Of a DNA stretch of 60,913 bases, positions 38,052-46,823 are shown one piece after another; the stretch's first letter is position 1; each line of letters starts with the position of its first letter. Origin of the DNA: Derxia gummosa DSM 723 (GTDB lineage: Bacteria; Pseudomonadota; Gammaproteobacteria; Burkholderiales; Burkholderiaceae_E); contig NZ_AXWS01000002.1 of assembly GCF_000482785.1 (NCBI RefSeq), forward strand, positions 1-60,913. Direction: 5' to 3'. A program made the position numbers and the translations under genes. The notes under the pieces were generated by a model that saw only the letters and a list, made by a program, of their open reading frames with translations, was not told the origin of the DNA and ran no database searches.

Positions 38052-39278
38052 TCAAGTGAGCCACGAATCTCTCGCCGACGCGTGTCCGCGCCTTGACGCG
38101 CGGATTGCAGGCAGGCCCGCGCCCAGCGCGATGGCGGCCAGCAGCATGGCCAGGCCGGGCACGCCGAAGTGATCGAACGCAGCCCCGCCAAGCGCGGGCG
38201 CGACCATGCCGCCGACCGTGTAGGCGCCCACCAGCAGCGCTGCCCCATCGACCAGCGCGGCGCCTTCGAGTACCGAGGCCGCGCCCAGCAGGTTGAGCGT
38301 GTAGAGCGTGCCGCCGGCCGCGCCCCAGCAGAACACGATGGCCCAGGCCAGCGCCGAGATCGTGCCGGCGAAGGGCAGGGCGATCGAGCCGAGCACCAGC
38401 GCGGCAACGGCGACGCGGCTGACGCGGCGATGGTCGAGCCGGTCGGCCAGCTCGCCGACCGGCCACATCATCAGCGTGCCGCCGACGCCGTTGATGGCGA
38501 CGAGCATCGCGGCGGCTTCGGGCGTCCAGTGCCAGTGCAGGCCCACGAGCGGCATGAGGCCCGGTGTGCCCGACTCGAACACACCGCCCACGAAGCCGGC
38601 GAGCGCGAGCGAGGGCATGGCGCGCAGGCGGGCGAGGAGACCGGGAGGGCGGCTGGCGTCGTGGCGGTCGCCGAGGTGAGGGGCACTCCCCGCATCCGCA
38701 TTTGCAAGCGTTTGCACATTCGACGGCAGCGCGGCCGCGCAGACGAGCGATGCGACCAGCAGCGCACCGATCACGAACAGCGGTAGCCGGCCTTCCGCGC
38801 CCGTCAACCCCAGCAGCGCCGGCCCGATGATGAAGGTCGTGCCCACCATCGTCTGGTACAGGCCGACGATGCGTCCGCGTCGCTCGGGCGGCGACAGTTC
38901 GGCCACGAGCGCCTCCGACACGATCCAGCGCAGGCCGCTGCCGAAGCCCGCCATCAGGTAGAGCGGGAACCACAGCCAGAGCGAATCGCTTGCGAAGAAG
39001 CCGCCCAGCGCCACCAGCGGCAGCACGCCCGACAGCCAGAAGCAGCCGCGTGCGCCGAGCCGCGGCGTGATGCGCCCCGCGACCAGCGACGACACGAGGA
39101 TGCCGGCCCACATCGACGCATTGAACAGGCCGATGACTGTCGGACTCACGCCGCGCGCGCCCAGCGTGAGCGTGAGCAGCGGCAGGAGCATGAACCAGGC
39201 GTCCAGCTCCAGGAAGGTGGCGGAAAAGGCGGCGAGGAGGCTGCGCCGGGCATGACGCCCGGCGGGGGAGGGCGGCAT
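38052..39278 (-). CDS. MFS transporter
   Basis: The 408-residue product is a major facilitator superfamily transporter with about twelve membrane helices in two halves. These are joined by a cytoplasmic loop around SNVQTLANADAGSAPHLGDRHDASR. The loop after helix 2, LVAGRITPRLGARGCFW, and its second-half counterpart, GELADRLDHRRVSRV, fit the MFS A-motif. The substrate is unknown. The start at 39278 (MPPSPAGRHARRSLL) shares one base with the lysA stop (TGATG), so it is translated with lysA; that makes export of an amino acid or drug possible but unproven. A near-copy of the dispersed motif (38703-38716) lies in the central loop. Confidence 0.88.
   Translation of the reverse strand: MPPSPAGRHARRSLLAAFSATFLELDAWFMLLPLLTLTLGARGVSPTVIGLFNASMWAGILVSSLVAGRITPRLGARGCFWLSGVLPLVALGGFFASDSLWLWFPLYLMAGFGSGLRWIVSEALVAELSPPERRGRIVGLYQTMVGTTFIIGPALLGLTGAEGRLPLFVIGALLVASLVCAAALPSNVQTLANADAGSAPHLGDRHDASRPPGLLARLRAMPSLALAGFVGGVFESGTPGLMPLVGLHWHWTPEAAAMLVAINGVGGTLMMWPVGELADRLDHRRVSRVAVAALVLGSIALPFAGTISALAWAIVFCWGAAGGTLYTLNLLGAASVLEGAALVDGAALLVGAYTVGGMVAPALGGAAFDHFGVPGLAMLLAAIALGAGLPAIRASRRGHASARDSWLT
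38703..38716 (+). repeat. Dispersed motif copy 3 (13 of 14, inside MFS gene)
   Basis: TGCAAGCGTTTGCA differs from the core by one base and keeps the TGCAA/TTGCA arms. It lies in the cytoplasmic loop region of the MFS transporter, a place where protein sequence is usually free to vary. Confidence 0.45.
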
Positions 39279-40534
39279 CAGCCGGGCAGGCGGCTTTCGA
39301 GCGCGAACAGGTCGGCCGGCGTCTCGCGGCGGCGGATGAGGTGGACGGCATCGCCGTCGACCATGACCTCGGCCGCGCGGCCGCGCGTGTTGTAGTTGCT
39401 GGCCATGCTCATGCCGTAGGCGCCGGCGCTCATCACGGCAATGAGGTCGCCGGGCGCGAGCGCGAGTTCGCGGTCGCGCGCGAGCCAGTCGCCCGACTCG
39501 CACACCGGGCCGACGATGTCCACGCGCTCGCCCGCGCCGGCCGGTGCTGCAATCGCTTGCACGCCGTGCCAGGCCTCGTACATCGCGGGACGGGCGAGGT
39601 CGTTCATCGCCGCGTCGACGATGGCGAAGTTGCGTGTCTCGCCGCGCTTCATGAACTCGACCTTCGTGACCAGCAGGCCGGCGTTGCCGACGATGCTGCG
39701 GCCCGGTTCGAACATCAGCGTCTTGCCGCCGTGGCCGTGGGCCTCGACGCGCTCGACGAGGGCGCGGATGAGTTCGCCCGTCGCGGGCGGCGTCTCGTCG
39801 TCATAGGTGATGCCGAGGCCGCCGCCGAAGTCGATGTGATGCAGCACGATGCCCTCGCGCTCCAGCGTGTCGACGAGGGCCAGCACGCGTTCGGCGGCAT
39901 CGACATAGGGCGCGACCTCGGTGATCTGCGAGCCGATGTGGCAGTCGATGCCGACCACCTCGATGTTCGGCCGGCGCGCGGCGTCGCGGTACAGGTCGAG
40001 CGTGTGCTCGTAGGCCACGCCGAACTTGTTGTCCTTGAGGCCGGTGGAAATGTACGGGTGCGTCTTCGCGTCCACGTCCGGGTTCACGCGCACCGACACT
40101 GGCGCCTTCACGCCCAGGCGCTTCGCGACCGCGTCGATGCGCTCCAGCTCGGGCACCGATTCCATGTTGAAGCACAGGATGCCGGCCTTGAGCGCGGCCT
40201 CGATCTCGGCCTCGCTCTTGCCGACGCCCGAGAACACGACCTTGCCCGGATCGCCGCCGGCTGCGATCACGCGGGCCAGCTCGCCGCCCGACACGATGTC
40301 GAAGCCCGCGCCCTCGCGCGCCAGCAGGTCGAGCACGGCGAGGTTGCTGTTGGCCTTCATCGCGTAGCAGACGAGCGCCTTGCGGCCGGCGAGCGCGTCG
40401 CGGTAGCCGCGGAAGGCGCTGACGATGGCGGCGCGCGAATAGACGTAGGTGGGCGTGCCGAAGCGTTCGGCGATCGCGGGCAGCGCGACGCCTTCGGCGT
40501 GCAGCACGCCGTTGCGGTGTTCGAAGAAGCTCAT
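39278..40534 (-). CDS. lysA: Diaminopimelate decarboxylase
   Basis: LysA performs the last step of lysine synthesis, decarboxylating meso-diaminopimelate with pyridoxal phosphate. The product is 418 residues in the alanine-racemase-like TIM-barrel fold. Lys60 in VCYAMKANSNLAVL binds the cofactor; GFDIVSGGEL, CHIGSQ, FGGGLGITY and the dimer-interface VGPVCESGDWLA cysteine segment are intact. The start at 40534 (MSFFEHRNG) overlaps the lptM stop by 4 bases. lptM-lysA and cyaY are divergent, as in many proteobacteria. An exact dispersed-motif copy is inside it (39548-39561). Confidence 0.96.
   Translation of the reverse strand: MSFFEHRNGVLHAEGVALPAIAERFGTPTYVYSRAAIVSAFRGYRDALAGRKALVCYAMKANSNLAVLDLLAREGAGFDIVSGGELARVIAAGGDPGKVVFSGVGKSEAEIEAALKAGILCFNMESVPELERIDAVAKRLGVKAPVSVRVNPDVDAKTHPYISTGLKDNKFGVAYEHTLDLYRDAARRPNIEVVGIDCHIGSQITEVAPYVDAAERVLALVDTLEREGIVLHHIDFGGGLGITYDDETPPATGELIRALVERVEAHGHGGKTLMFEPGRSIVGNAGLLVTKVEFMKRGETRNFAIVDAAMNDLARPAMYEAWHGVQAIAAPAGAGERVDIVGPVCESGDWLARDRELALAPGDLIAVMSAGAYGMSMASNYNTRGRAAEVMVDGDAVHLIRRRETPADLFALESRLPG
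39548..39561 (-). repeat. Dispersed motif copy 4 (exact 14-mer, inside lysA)
   Basis: TGCAATCGCTTGCA on the plus strand, the same as copy 2. The lysA codons here (CAA, GCG, ATT, GCA, GCA) include ATT and GCA, which this gene otherwise rarely uses. Confidence 0.5.
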
Positions 40535-40815
40535 GGGCGTTTGCTGTCGGGACGGGCCGCGTCGGGCGCGGGCGTCGGGGAAGACGGAAGGGCGGACTGG
40601 CTGTCGGGCGTGGGGCCCGGCGCCGTGTTCGGGGTGCCGACGGTGCTTGCCGGCATGGGAGCCGCAGGGCGCGGCACGGCAGGCGGGCGGGGTTCGGTCG
40701 GCAGCGTGAGCGGCCCCTTGAGGCCGCAGCCGGCGAGAGCGCTGGCTAGAATCGTCGCGCCCAGCACCGCGCGGCAGATGCCGCCGGCGCGGGCTGCGGA
40801 GCCCTGGCTTCGCAT
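40531..40815 (-). CDS. lptM: Small LPS-translocon lipoprotein LptM (YifL-like)
   Basis: A 94-residue outer-membrane lipoprotein. The signal peptide ends in the lipobox LAGC with the lipidated Cys30, followed at once by GLKGPLTLP, the conserved LptM/YifL mature N-terminus. LptM assists oxidative maturation of the LptD/LptE translocon. The remaining tail is proline-, alanine- and threonine-rich and disordered. It starts at the ATG at 40815 and its stop overlaps lysA by 4 bases; lptM next to lysA and divergent from cyaY is the common proteobacterial layout. Confidence 0.85.
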   Translation of the reverse strand: MRSQGSAARAGGICRAVLGATILASALAGCGLKGPLTLPTEPRPPAVPRPAAPMPASTVGTPNTAPGPTPDSQSALPSSPTPAPDAARPDSKRP

Positions 40816-40905
40816 CGGCAGGCACAGCCTGTGCAAGACCCGCCCGCTCGCGGCTGAAACACGCTGCACGGCCGCTCTCCCCCGAACAAAAGCGACGAAT
40901 CTAGC

Positions 40906-41235
40906 ATGAGCCCTTCCGAATTCCTGGCCCTCGCCGACGAGACCCTCAATGCCATCGAGGACGCCGTCGCCACGCTTGGCGACACCACCGACGTGGATAT
41001 CGAAGCCACCCGCTCCGGCAATGTCGTCACGATCGACATCGACAACGGCTCGAAGATCATCGTGAACAGCCAGGAGCCGATGCAGGAGATCTGGCTCGCC
41101 GCCAAGGCCGGCGGCTTCCACTTCAAGTGGAACGGCAACGCCTGGATCGACACGCGCGGCGCCGGCGAATTCTTTGCCGTGCTGTCGCAGCACGCCAGCA
41201 CCCAGGCCGGCGTGCCCATCGTCATCAAGGGCTGA
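40906..41235 (+). CDS. cyaY: Iron-sulfur cluster assembly protein CyaY (bacterial frataxin)
   Basis: CyaY modulates the cysteine desulfurase IscS and binds iron through an acidic ridge. The product is 109 residues. The acidic first helix (FLALADETLNAIEDAVATLGDTTDVDIE) and the sheet segments TIDIDNGSKIIVNSQEPMQEIWLAAKAGGFHF match frataxin. Divergent from lptM-lysA across a 90-base gap, and 9 bases from the convergent mrcA stop. Confidence 0.95.
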   Translation: MSPSEFLALADETLNAIEDAVATLGDTTDVDIEATRSGNVVTIDIDNGSKIIVNSQEPMQEIWLAAKAGGFHFKWNGNAWIDTRGAGEFFAVLSQHASTQAGVPIVIKG

Positions 41236-41244
41236 TCGCCCCGG

Positions 41245-43569
41245 TCAGAACAGCTCGCTCTTGACGGCGTTGGGGTCCTTGCCCTCGTCGTCGCTGAGCG
41301 TGCCGATGGCTTCGCCGGGCTGGCGCTCGGCGTAATAGAACTCGCCGTTGGCGCTCACGATGCCGGCCGGTACCGGCCGGTCGATGTTGGGCACGCCCGC
41401 GAGCGCCTTGCCCATGAAGTTGATCCAGATCGGCAGCGCCGCGCCGCCGCCGGTTTCGCGGTCGCCGAGGCTCTTGGGCTGGTCGTAGCCGATCCATGTG
41501 ATGCCGACGAGCGTCGGCTGGTAGCCGTTGAACCAGGCATCGACCGAGTCGTTGGTCGTGCCGGTCTTGCCGGCGAGGTCGGTGCGCTTGAGCTTCATCG
41601 CGCTGGCGGCGGTGCCGTAGCGCACGACGTCTCGCAGCATGCTGTCGATGAGGAAGGCGTTGCGTTCGTCGAGCACACGATTGCTCTCGTCACCGGCGAG
41701 CAGCGGCTTGGCTTCGGCCAGCACCCGGCCGTTCGCGTCGGTCATCTTCGCGACCACGAAGGGCCGCGTCCGGAAGCCGCCGTTGGCGAACACGCTGTAG
41801 CCCTGCGCCATCTGCCAGGGCGTGACCGAACCCGCGCCGAGCGCCATCGTGAGGTAGGGCGGATGCTTGTCGGCATCGAAGCCGAAGCGGGTGATGAAGT
41901 CCTGCGCGTAGCGCGTGCCGATGGTCTTGAGGATGCGGATCGACACGAGGTTCTTGGACTTCGTCAGCGCGCGGCGCATCGACATCGGGCCTTCGTAGGT
42001 GCCGTCGTAGTTCTTGGGCTCCCAGGGCTGGCTGCCGGTCTGGCCAGCATCGAACACGAGCGGCGCGTCGTTGATGACCGTGGCCGGGCTGAAGCCGCGC
42101 TCCAGCGCCGCCGAGTAGATGAAGGGCTTGAAGCCCGAGCCCGGCTGGCGCCAGGCCTGCGTGACGTGGTTGAACTTGTTGCGCCAGAAATCGAAGCCGC
42201 CCACGAGCGACTTGATCGAACCATCCATCGGGTTCACCGCGATGAAGGCCGATTCGATCTCGGGCTGCTGGACGATCTCCCAGCCGTTGGCCGTCTTCAT
42301 GATGCGAACCACCGCGCCGCGCCGCAGCTTGCGGTTGGGCTGAGCCTTGTCGGACAGCGAAGCGGCCGCGAACTTGAGCCCGGCCTCGCCGATGTCGATC
42401 GGCTCCAGTCCCGGCCGTGCGACGCGCACGCGCTTCGGGCTCGCGTCGAGCACCACTGCCGTGAGCAGATCGTCGGCATCGGGATGCTTCTCGATCACGT
42501 CGTCGATGAACTCGTCGGTGATGCGCTCGGGCAGGTCGACGAAGGCCTCGGGGCCGCGATAGCCGTGGCGACGGTCGTAGTCGAGCACGCCGGCGCGCAC
42601 CGCCGCGTACGCGGCCGCCTGGTCCTTCGAATCGATGGTCGTGTAGACATTGATGCCGCGCACATAGGCATCGTCCTTCCACAGGTCGTAGGCCGCCTGC
42701 CGCGCCATCTCGGCGACGTATTCGCCATGTACCGCGTAGGTGCTAACGCTTGCATGGATGTCGAGCTTCTGCGCGAGTGCCTCCTCATGCTGCTGGTCGT
42801 TGATGTAGCCCAGAGAACGCATGCGATCGAGCACATATCTTTGCCGCGCGCTGGCCCGGCGGAAGTTGGCGACCGGGTTGTAGGCCGACGGTGCCTTCGG
42901 GATGCCGGCGAGCATCGCCGCTTCGGCGACGGTGATGTCCTTGATGTTCTTGCCGAAGTAGGCCTGGGCAGCCTGGGCGAAGCCAAAGGAACGCTGGCCC
43001 AGATAGATCTGGTTCATGTAGAGCTCGAGGATCTGGTCCTTGCTCAACGTGGACTCGATCTTGAAGGCCAGGAGAATCTCGTAAACCTTCCGCGTGTATT
43101 GCCGTTCATTCGTGAGGAAGAAATTCCGGGCGACCTGCTGCGTGATGGTGGAGGCCCCTTGGCGGGCGCCACCGGCCATGAGATTGGCGAGGGCGGCGCG
43201 GGCGATACCGGACAGGTCGATGCCGGGGTGGTCGTAGAAGCGATCGTCCTCAGCGGCGAGGAGGGCCTGCTTCATCTGCGGTGGAAAGTCCTGGATGCGC
43301 AGGACGCTGCGTCGCTCCTCGCCGAATTCCCCGATCAGCACGTTGTCGGCGGTGTAGATGCGCAGCGGCATCTTGGGGCGGTAGTCGCTCAGCGTTTCGA
43401 TCGACGGGATCTTCGGATAGACAAGTGCAAGCGATAACGCCAGACACAGCAGACCAATCAGGGCGAGTGAAGCAGCCAGGCCGCCGAGCCAGGCGAGTGT
43501 GCGTGCCCACCAGGGCCAGCGTGCGCGAGTGGCCGTGCCGGAGCCGTCAGGGGAGGAAGTTGTCGTCAC
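41245..43569 (-). CDS. mrcA: Penicillin-binding protein 1A
   Basis: PBP1A is a bifunctional class A enzyme that polymerises and cross-links peptidoglycan. The product is 774 residues from the GTG at 43569. A short cytoplasmic tail and one membrane anchor (LAWLGGLAASLALIGLLCLALSLALV) come first. The glycosyltransferase domain has EDDRFYDHPGID and GGARQGASTITQQVARNFF. An OB-like insert precedes the transpeptidase with SGFK (SxxK), SKN and KTGT motifs. The open frame extends to an ATG at 43680, but a -10 box at 43649-43654 lies within that extension, favouring the GTG. It is divergent from pilM, the usual arrangement. Confidence 0.95.
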   Translation of the reverse strand: MTTTSSPDGSGTATRARWPWWARTLAWLGGLAASLALIGLLCLALSLALVYPKIPSIETLSDYRPKMPLRIYTADNVLIGEFGEERRSVLRIQDFPPQMKQALLAAEDDRFYDHPGIDLSGIARAALANLMAGGARQGASTITQQVARNFFLTNERQYTRKVYEILLAFKIESTLSKDQILELYMNQIYLGQRSFGFAQAAQAYFGKNIKDITVAEAAMLAGIPKAPSAYNPVANFRRASARQRYVLDRMRSLGYINDQQHEEALAQKLDIHASVSTYAVHGEYVAEMARQAAYDLWKDDAYVRGINVYTTIDSKDQAAAYAAVRAGVLDYDRRHGYRGPEAFVDLPERITDEFIDDVIEKHPDADDLLTAVVLDASPKRVRVARPGLEPIDIGEAGLKFAAASLSDKAQPNRKLRRGAVVRIMKTANGWEIVQQPEIESAFIAVNPMDGSIKSLVGGFDFWRNKFNHVTQAWRQPGSGFKPFIYSAALERGFSPATVINDAPLVFDAGQTGSQPWEPKNYDGTYEGPMSMRRALTKSKNLVSIRILKTIGTRYAQDFITRFGFDADKHPPYLTMALGAGSVTPWQMAQGYSVFANGGFRTRPFVVAKMTDANGRVLAEAKPLLAGDESNRVLDERNAFLIDSMLRDVVRYGTAASAMKLKRTDLAGKTGTTNDSVDAWFNGYQPTLVGITWIGYDQPKSLGDRETGGGAALPIWINFMGKALAGVPNIDRPVPAGIVSANGEFYYAERQPGEAIGTLSDDEGKDPNAVKSELF

Positions 43570-43905
43570 GGGATGGTCTGCTGCCGAGAGGTGCCTCAAG
43601 GGCGGGGAGTGACAGCACTGCCTTTGTGCCGCCGGGGTGCGGCTTCGGATTATATGAGGGGCCCCAACTCGTAACTCCAAAAGCCAACGATGGGGGAGGA
43701 GTGCCCAGCTTTATGCCTTTACACTTGTTTTCCCTTGTTGCTAGCATCGAACGAGATTTATGCGGTTTGCACGCTAAGTGCGTAATTCGCAAAGGATTTT
43801 TTCCAAGCAGCTTTCGTGGCGCCGGTGGCAGGACGGGTTTTCCGGTCCCGCGACGCATGGGCTTCGAACGGGCACCAACAAGTTTTCTGACGTGGAGGGG
43901 GGCTC
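43570..43905 (+). promoter_or_regulatory. Divergent mrcA / pilM intergenic region
   Basis: This 336-base AT-richer gap contains no gene. Besides the mrcA promoter it shows a small inverted repeat (GCAC 43769-43772 with GTGC 43778-43781, flanked by TTTGC and GCAAA). GGAGGGGG (43893 onward) serves the pilM GTG start. A pilM promoter must be here; TTTACA (43718-43723) is a possible -35, but no good -10 follows at standard spacing. Confidence 0.4.
43649..43677 (-). promoter_or_regulatory. Promoter of mrcA
   Basis: On the minus strand GAGTTA (43672-43677) and a perfect TATAAT (43649-43654) are separated by 17 bases. Transcription would begin near 43642, 70-odd bases before the GTG start at 43569. 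Confidence 0.5.
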
Positions 43906-44988
43906 GTGGCCTTTGACCTCGGGTCGCTTTTGTCGCCCAAGAATCCGCCGCTGATCGGACTCGATATCAGCACCACCAGCGTCAAGCTCGTGGAGCTTTC
44001 CGAAGTCGGCAAGAACGCCATCCGCCTTGATCGCTATGCGATCGAACCGCTGCCCAAGGGCGCGGTGGTCGATGGGAACATCGACAACATGGATGCCGTC
44101 ACCGAGGCTGTGCGACGTGTCTGGAAGAAGAGCGGCACGCGCATCAAGAACGTGGCGATGGCACTGCCGAGCGCGGCGGTCATCACGAAGCGCATCTTCC
44201 TGCCCGCCGGCCAGACCGACGAGGCGCTCGAGCTTCAGGTCGAGTCCGAGGCGAGCCAGTACATCCCATTCGCGCTTGACGAGGTGAGTCTCGACTTCCA
44301 GGTGCTTGGCGAAGCGGCCAGTTCGCCCGACGACGTCGAGGTACTGATCGCGGCCTCGCGCAAGGAGAAGGTTGAGGATCGCGTTGCCGCCGCGGAGGCC
44401 GCCGGCCTCAAGCCGGTGGTCATGGACATCGAGTCGTATGCGTCGCGCAGCGTCGTCGAGCGTGTGCGCAAGCTCATGCCCAATGGCGGCGAGAACCTCA
44501 TCGTTGCCGTGTTCAACCTTGGGGCGAATACCACCACGATCACGGTGCTGCTCAACGGACTGAGCATCTACGAGCGCGAGCAGGCTTTCGGTGGCAACCA
44601 GCTCACGCAGGACATCGCCCGGGCCTACGGCTTGACCTTCGACGAGGCGGAAGCGAAGAAGCGCTCCCTGGATCTGGCCGAGAACTACGCGCGCGACATC
44701 CTCCAGCCCTTCATCGAAAGCGTCGCGATCGAGGTCACGCGCGCGCTCCAGTTCTTCTTCACCTCGACGCCCTACGGTCGGGTCGATCACATCATGCTCG
44801 GCGGCGGTTGTGCGGTGATCGAGGGGTTGGCCGATGTGGTCGCGAACCGCTCGCAGACGCCGACGAGCATCGTCAACCCGTTCAAGGGCATGGAGTTCGG
44901 TGAGTCGGTCAAGGAGCGCGAGTTGCGCACCGATGCGCCTTCGCTGCTGACCTGCGCCGGCCTCGCCATGCGGAGATTCACCGGATGA
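43906..44988 (+). CDS. pilM: Type IV pilus assembly protein PilM
   Basis: PilM is a cytoplasmic actin/FtsA-like ATPase-fold protein that docks on the N-terminal tail of PilN beneath the inner membrane. The product is 360 residues. LIGLDISTTSVKLVELS is the phosphate-1 loop; LGANTTTITVLLNG is the phosphate-2 loop, and MLGGGCAVIEGLAD is the adenosine loop. The start is GTG at 43906 with GGAGGGGG upstream. Its stop overlaps pilN by 4 bases (ATGA), beginning the coupled pilMNOPQ operon. Confidence 0.97.
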   Translation: MAFDLGSLLSPKNPPLIGLDISTTSVKLVELSEVGKNAIRLDRYAIEPLPKGAVVDGNIDNMDAVTEAVRRVWKKSGTRIKNVAMALPSAAVITKRIFLPAGQTDEALELQVESEASQYIPFALDEVSLDFQVLGEAASSPDDVEVLIAASRKEKVEDRVAAAEAAGLKPVVMDIESYASRSVVERVRKLMPNGGENLIVAVFNLGANTTTITVLLNGLSIYEREQAFGGNQLTQDIARAYGLTFDEAEAKKRSLDLAENYARDILQPFIESVAIEVTRALQFFFTSTPYGRVDHIMLGGGCAVIEGLADVVANRSQTPTSIVNPFKGMEFGESVKERELRTDAPSLLTCAGLAMRRFTG

Positions 44989-45614
44989 CCGTCATCACCA
45001 TCAACCTGCTGCCACATCGCGAGCTGAAGCGCGCGCAACGGCGGCGTGATTTCTATGTGCTGTCGGGGCTGTTCGCGGGTGCAGGCGCGGCGATCGTGCT
45101 GCTCGTTGGCGCGATCATCAGCGGCTATGTGGCGGTGCAGCAGTCGCGCAACGAGTTCATCAAGCAGGAGAACGCGGCCCTCGACAAGCAGATCGCCGAA
45201 GTAGCCCAGCTCAAGCAGGAGATCGACGCGCTGCGCGAGCGCCAGCAGGCGGTAGAGAACCTCCAGACCGATCGCAACATCCCGGTGTACCTGTTCACTG
45301 AACTGGTCAACCAGGTGCCCGAGGGCATTTATCTGCGCAGCTTCAAGCAGGAGGGTCTGAAGGTGACGCTTACCGGCCTCGCGCAGTCGAACGAGCGCGT
45401 GTCGGAGTTGCTGCGCAATCTCGCGAACAACTCGTCCTACATCGAGAAGCCGAACCTCATCGAGATCAAGGTCTCGCAGCAGCAGTCGCGGCGTGGTTCC
45501 CGGCTGTTCGACTTCTCGCTGGACATGCTGCTCAAGCGTCCGGTGGTCGAGGCGCCCGAGAAGCCGGGTGCCGCGAAGAAGCGTTCGGTGCCGGTGACGC
45601 CCGCGGCGCAATGA
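44985..45614 (+). CDS. pilN: Type IV pilus inner-membrane protein PilN
   Basis: PilN pairs with PilO in the alignment subcomplex of the pilus machine. The product is 209 residues. The N-terminal INLLPHRELKR motif, which PilM binds, is followed by one membrane helix (FYVLSGLFAGAGAAIVLLVGAII), a coiled coil (NEFIKQENAALDKQIAEVAQLKQEIDAL) and a ferredoxin-like periplasmic domain. It overlaps pilM by 4 bases and is followed after 10 bases by pilO. Confidence 0.96.
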   Translation: MTVITINLLPHRELKRAQRRRDFYVLSGLFAGAGAAIVLLVGAIISGYVAVQQSRNEFIKQENAALDKQIAEVAQLKQEIDALRERQQAVENLQTDRNIPVYLFTELVNQVPEGIYLRSFKQEGLKVTLTGLAQSNERVSELLRNLANNSSYIEKPNLIEIKVSQQQSRRGSRLFDFSLDMLLKRPVVEAPEKPGAAKKRSVPVTPAAQ

Positions 45615-45624
45615 AGAGGCCAAG

Positions 45625-46293
45625 GTGAAGAGTCCACAAATCGATCTCAAGCGCATCAGCGACCAGTTCGTCGGGCTGAACGTACGCGACGTCGGCACCT
45701 GGCCGGTCGCGCCGCGGCTGGCCGCGCTGTTCCTGATCCTGGTCGCGATGCTGCTCGGCGGCTACTTCCTGTACTGGAGCGACCTGCTCAACGATCTCGA
45801 GCAGGGGCGCAACGAGGAGGAGCGCCTCAAGCAGGACTATCGCGGCAAGCTCCAGCAGGCCATCAACCTCGATGCGCTCAAGAAGCAGAAGGAGCAGGTA
45901 TCGCAGTACGTGACCGCGCTCGAGAAGCAGCTGCCGAGCAAGGCCGAGATGGATGCGCTGCTGTCCGACATCAACCAGGCGGGCCTCGGGCGCGGTCTGC
46001 AGTTCGAGCTGTTCAAGCCGGGCGCCTCCGTGCGCCAGGCCTATTACGCCGAACTGCCCATCAACGTCCGCGTGACCGGCCGCTACCACGACATGGGCGC
46101 CTTCGTGTCCGATATCGCCAACCTGCCGCGCATCGTCACGCTCGGGAACATCGAGGTGAAGACCGACCCGACGGGCAAGCTCATCTTCGATGCCGTGGCT
46201 CGCACCTTCCGCTACCTCGACGCCGACGAGATCGAGGCTGCGCGACGCGATGCTGCCGCCGCCAAGAAGAAGGACAAGGGAGGCGCCAAGTGA
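45625..46293 (+). CDS. pilO: Type IV pilus inner-membrane protein PilO
   Basis: PilO forms heterodimers with PilN that span the periplasm and contact PilP. The product is 222 residues. A cytoplasmic N-terminus leads to a membrane helix (LAALFLILVAMLLGGYFLYW), a coiled coil and a ferredoxin-like domain (YAELPINVRVTGRYHDMGAFVSDIANLPRIV). The start is GTG at 45625 with GAGG six bases upstream. The lysine-rich C-terminus ends at 46293, overlapping the pilP ATG by one base. Confidence 0.96.
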   Translation: MKSPQIDLKRISDQFVGLNVRDVGTWPVAPRLAALFLILVAMLLGGYFLYWSDLLNDLEQGRNEEERLKQDYRGKLQQAINLDALKKQKEQVSQYVTALEKQLPSKAEMDALLSDINQAGLGRGLQFELFKPGASVRQAYYAELPINVRVTGRYHDMGAFVSDIANLPRIVTLGNIEVKTDPTGKLIFDAVARTFRYLDADEIEAARRDAAAAKKKDKGGAK

Positions 46294-46823
46294 TGCGACG
46301 CATGCTGGCGCTGACCGGCGCCGTCGTCGTGGGTCTGGCCGGTTGCGCCGGCGCCGACGAGGACGAACTCAAGGAATGGATGTCGGAGGTGCGCCGCGAC
46401 GTGCGCCCAATGGTCCAGCCGATCCCGGCACCCAAGAAGTTCGAGCCCTATGTGTATGACCGGATGGCGCAGGACGAGCCGTTCAATCCGGTCAAGATCG
46501 AAGCGGCGCTGCAAAAGCTTGCAGCGCGGTCGAGCAGCGGGATCAAACCCGACATGGATCGTCGGCGCGAGGCGCTGGAAGCCTTCCCGCTCGATTCGCT
46601 GAAGATGGTCGGCACCCTGCAGAAGGATGCGACGCGCGTCGCGCTTCTGAGAGTGGACGGTTCTGTCTTCCAGGCCCGCGTGGGCAACTATGTCGGGCAG
46701 AACTTCGGGGTCATTACCCGCATCACCGAAACCGATGTCGCGATCAAGGAGATCGTCCAGGACGCGGCTGGCGAGTGGGTCGAAAGAATGAGCACTCTGC
46801 AATTGCAGGAGAACCAGCGATGA
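46293..46823 (+). CDS. pilP: Type IV pilus lipoprotein PilP
   Basis: PilP is an inner-membrane-anchored lipoprotein that links PilNO to the secretin PilQ. The product is 176 residues, with the lipobox LAGC near residue 18, a disordered linker and a C-terminal beta-sandwich (LDSLKMVGTLQKDATRVALLRVDGSVFQARVGNYVGQNFGVI). A GTG at 46290 is an alternative start one codon earlier; GGGAGG (46278-46283) suits either. A near-perfect palindrome with 9-base arms GCGCTGCAA and TTGCAGCGC (46507-46528 region) lies inside the gene. Its stop overlaps pilQ by 4 bases. Confidence 0.95.
   Translation: MRRMLALTGAVVVGLAGCAGADEDELKEWMSEVRRDVRPMVQPIPAPKKFEPYVYDRMAQDEPFNPVKIEAALQKLAARSSSGIKPDMDRRREALEAFPLDSLKMVGTLQKDATRVALLRVDGSVFQARVGNYVGQNFGVITRITETDVAIKEIVQDAAGEWVERMSTLQLQENQR

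Noticed and set aside
41863-43437. A 524-codon plus-strand frame over mrcA
   Set aside because: It is antisense to a well-supported gene, has biased His/Arg/Asp composition and no family match.
43570-43680. N-terminal extension of PBP1A from an ATG at 43680
   Set aside because: The extension contains a perfect -10 box on the same strand and does not resemble PBP1A; the GTG at 43569 gives the normal short cytoplasmic tail.
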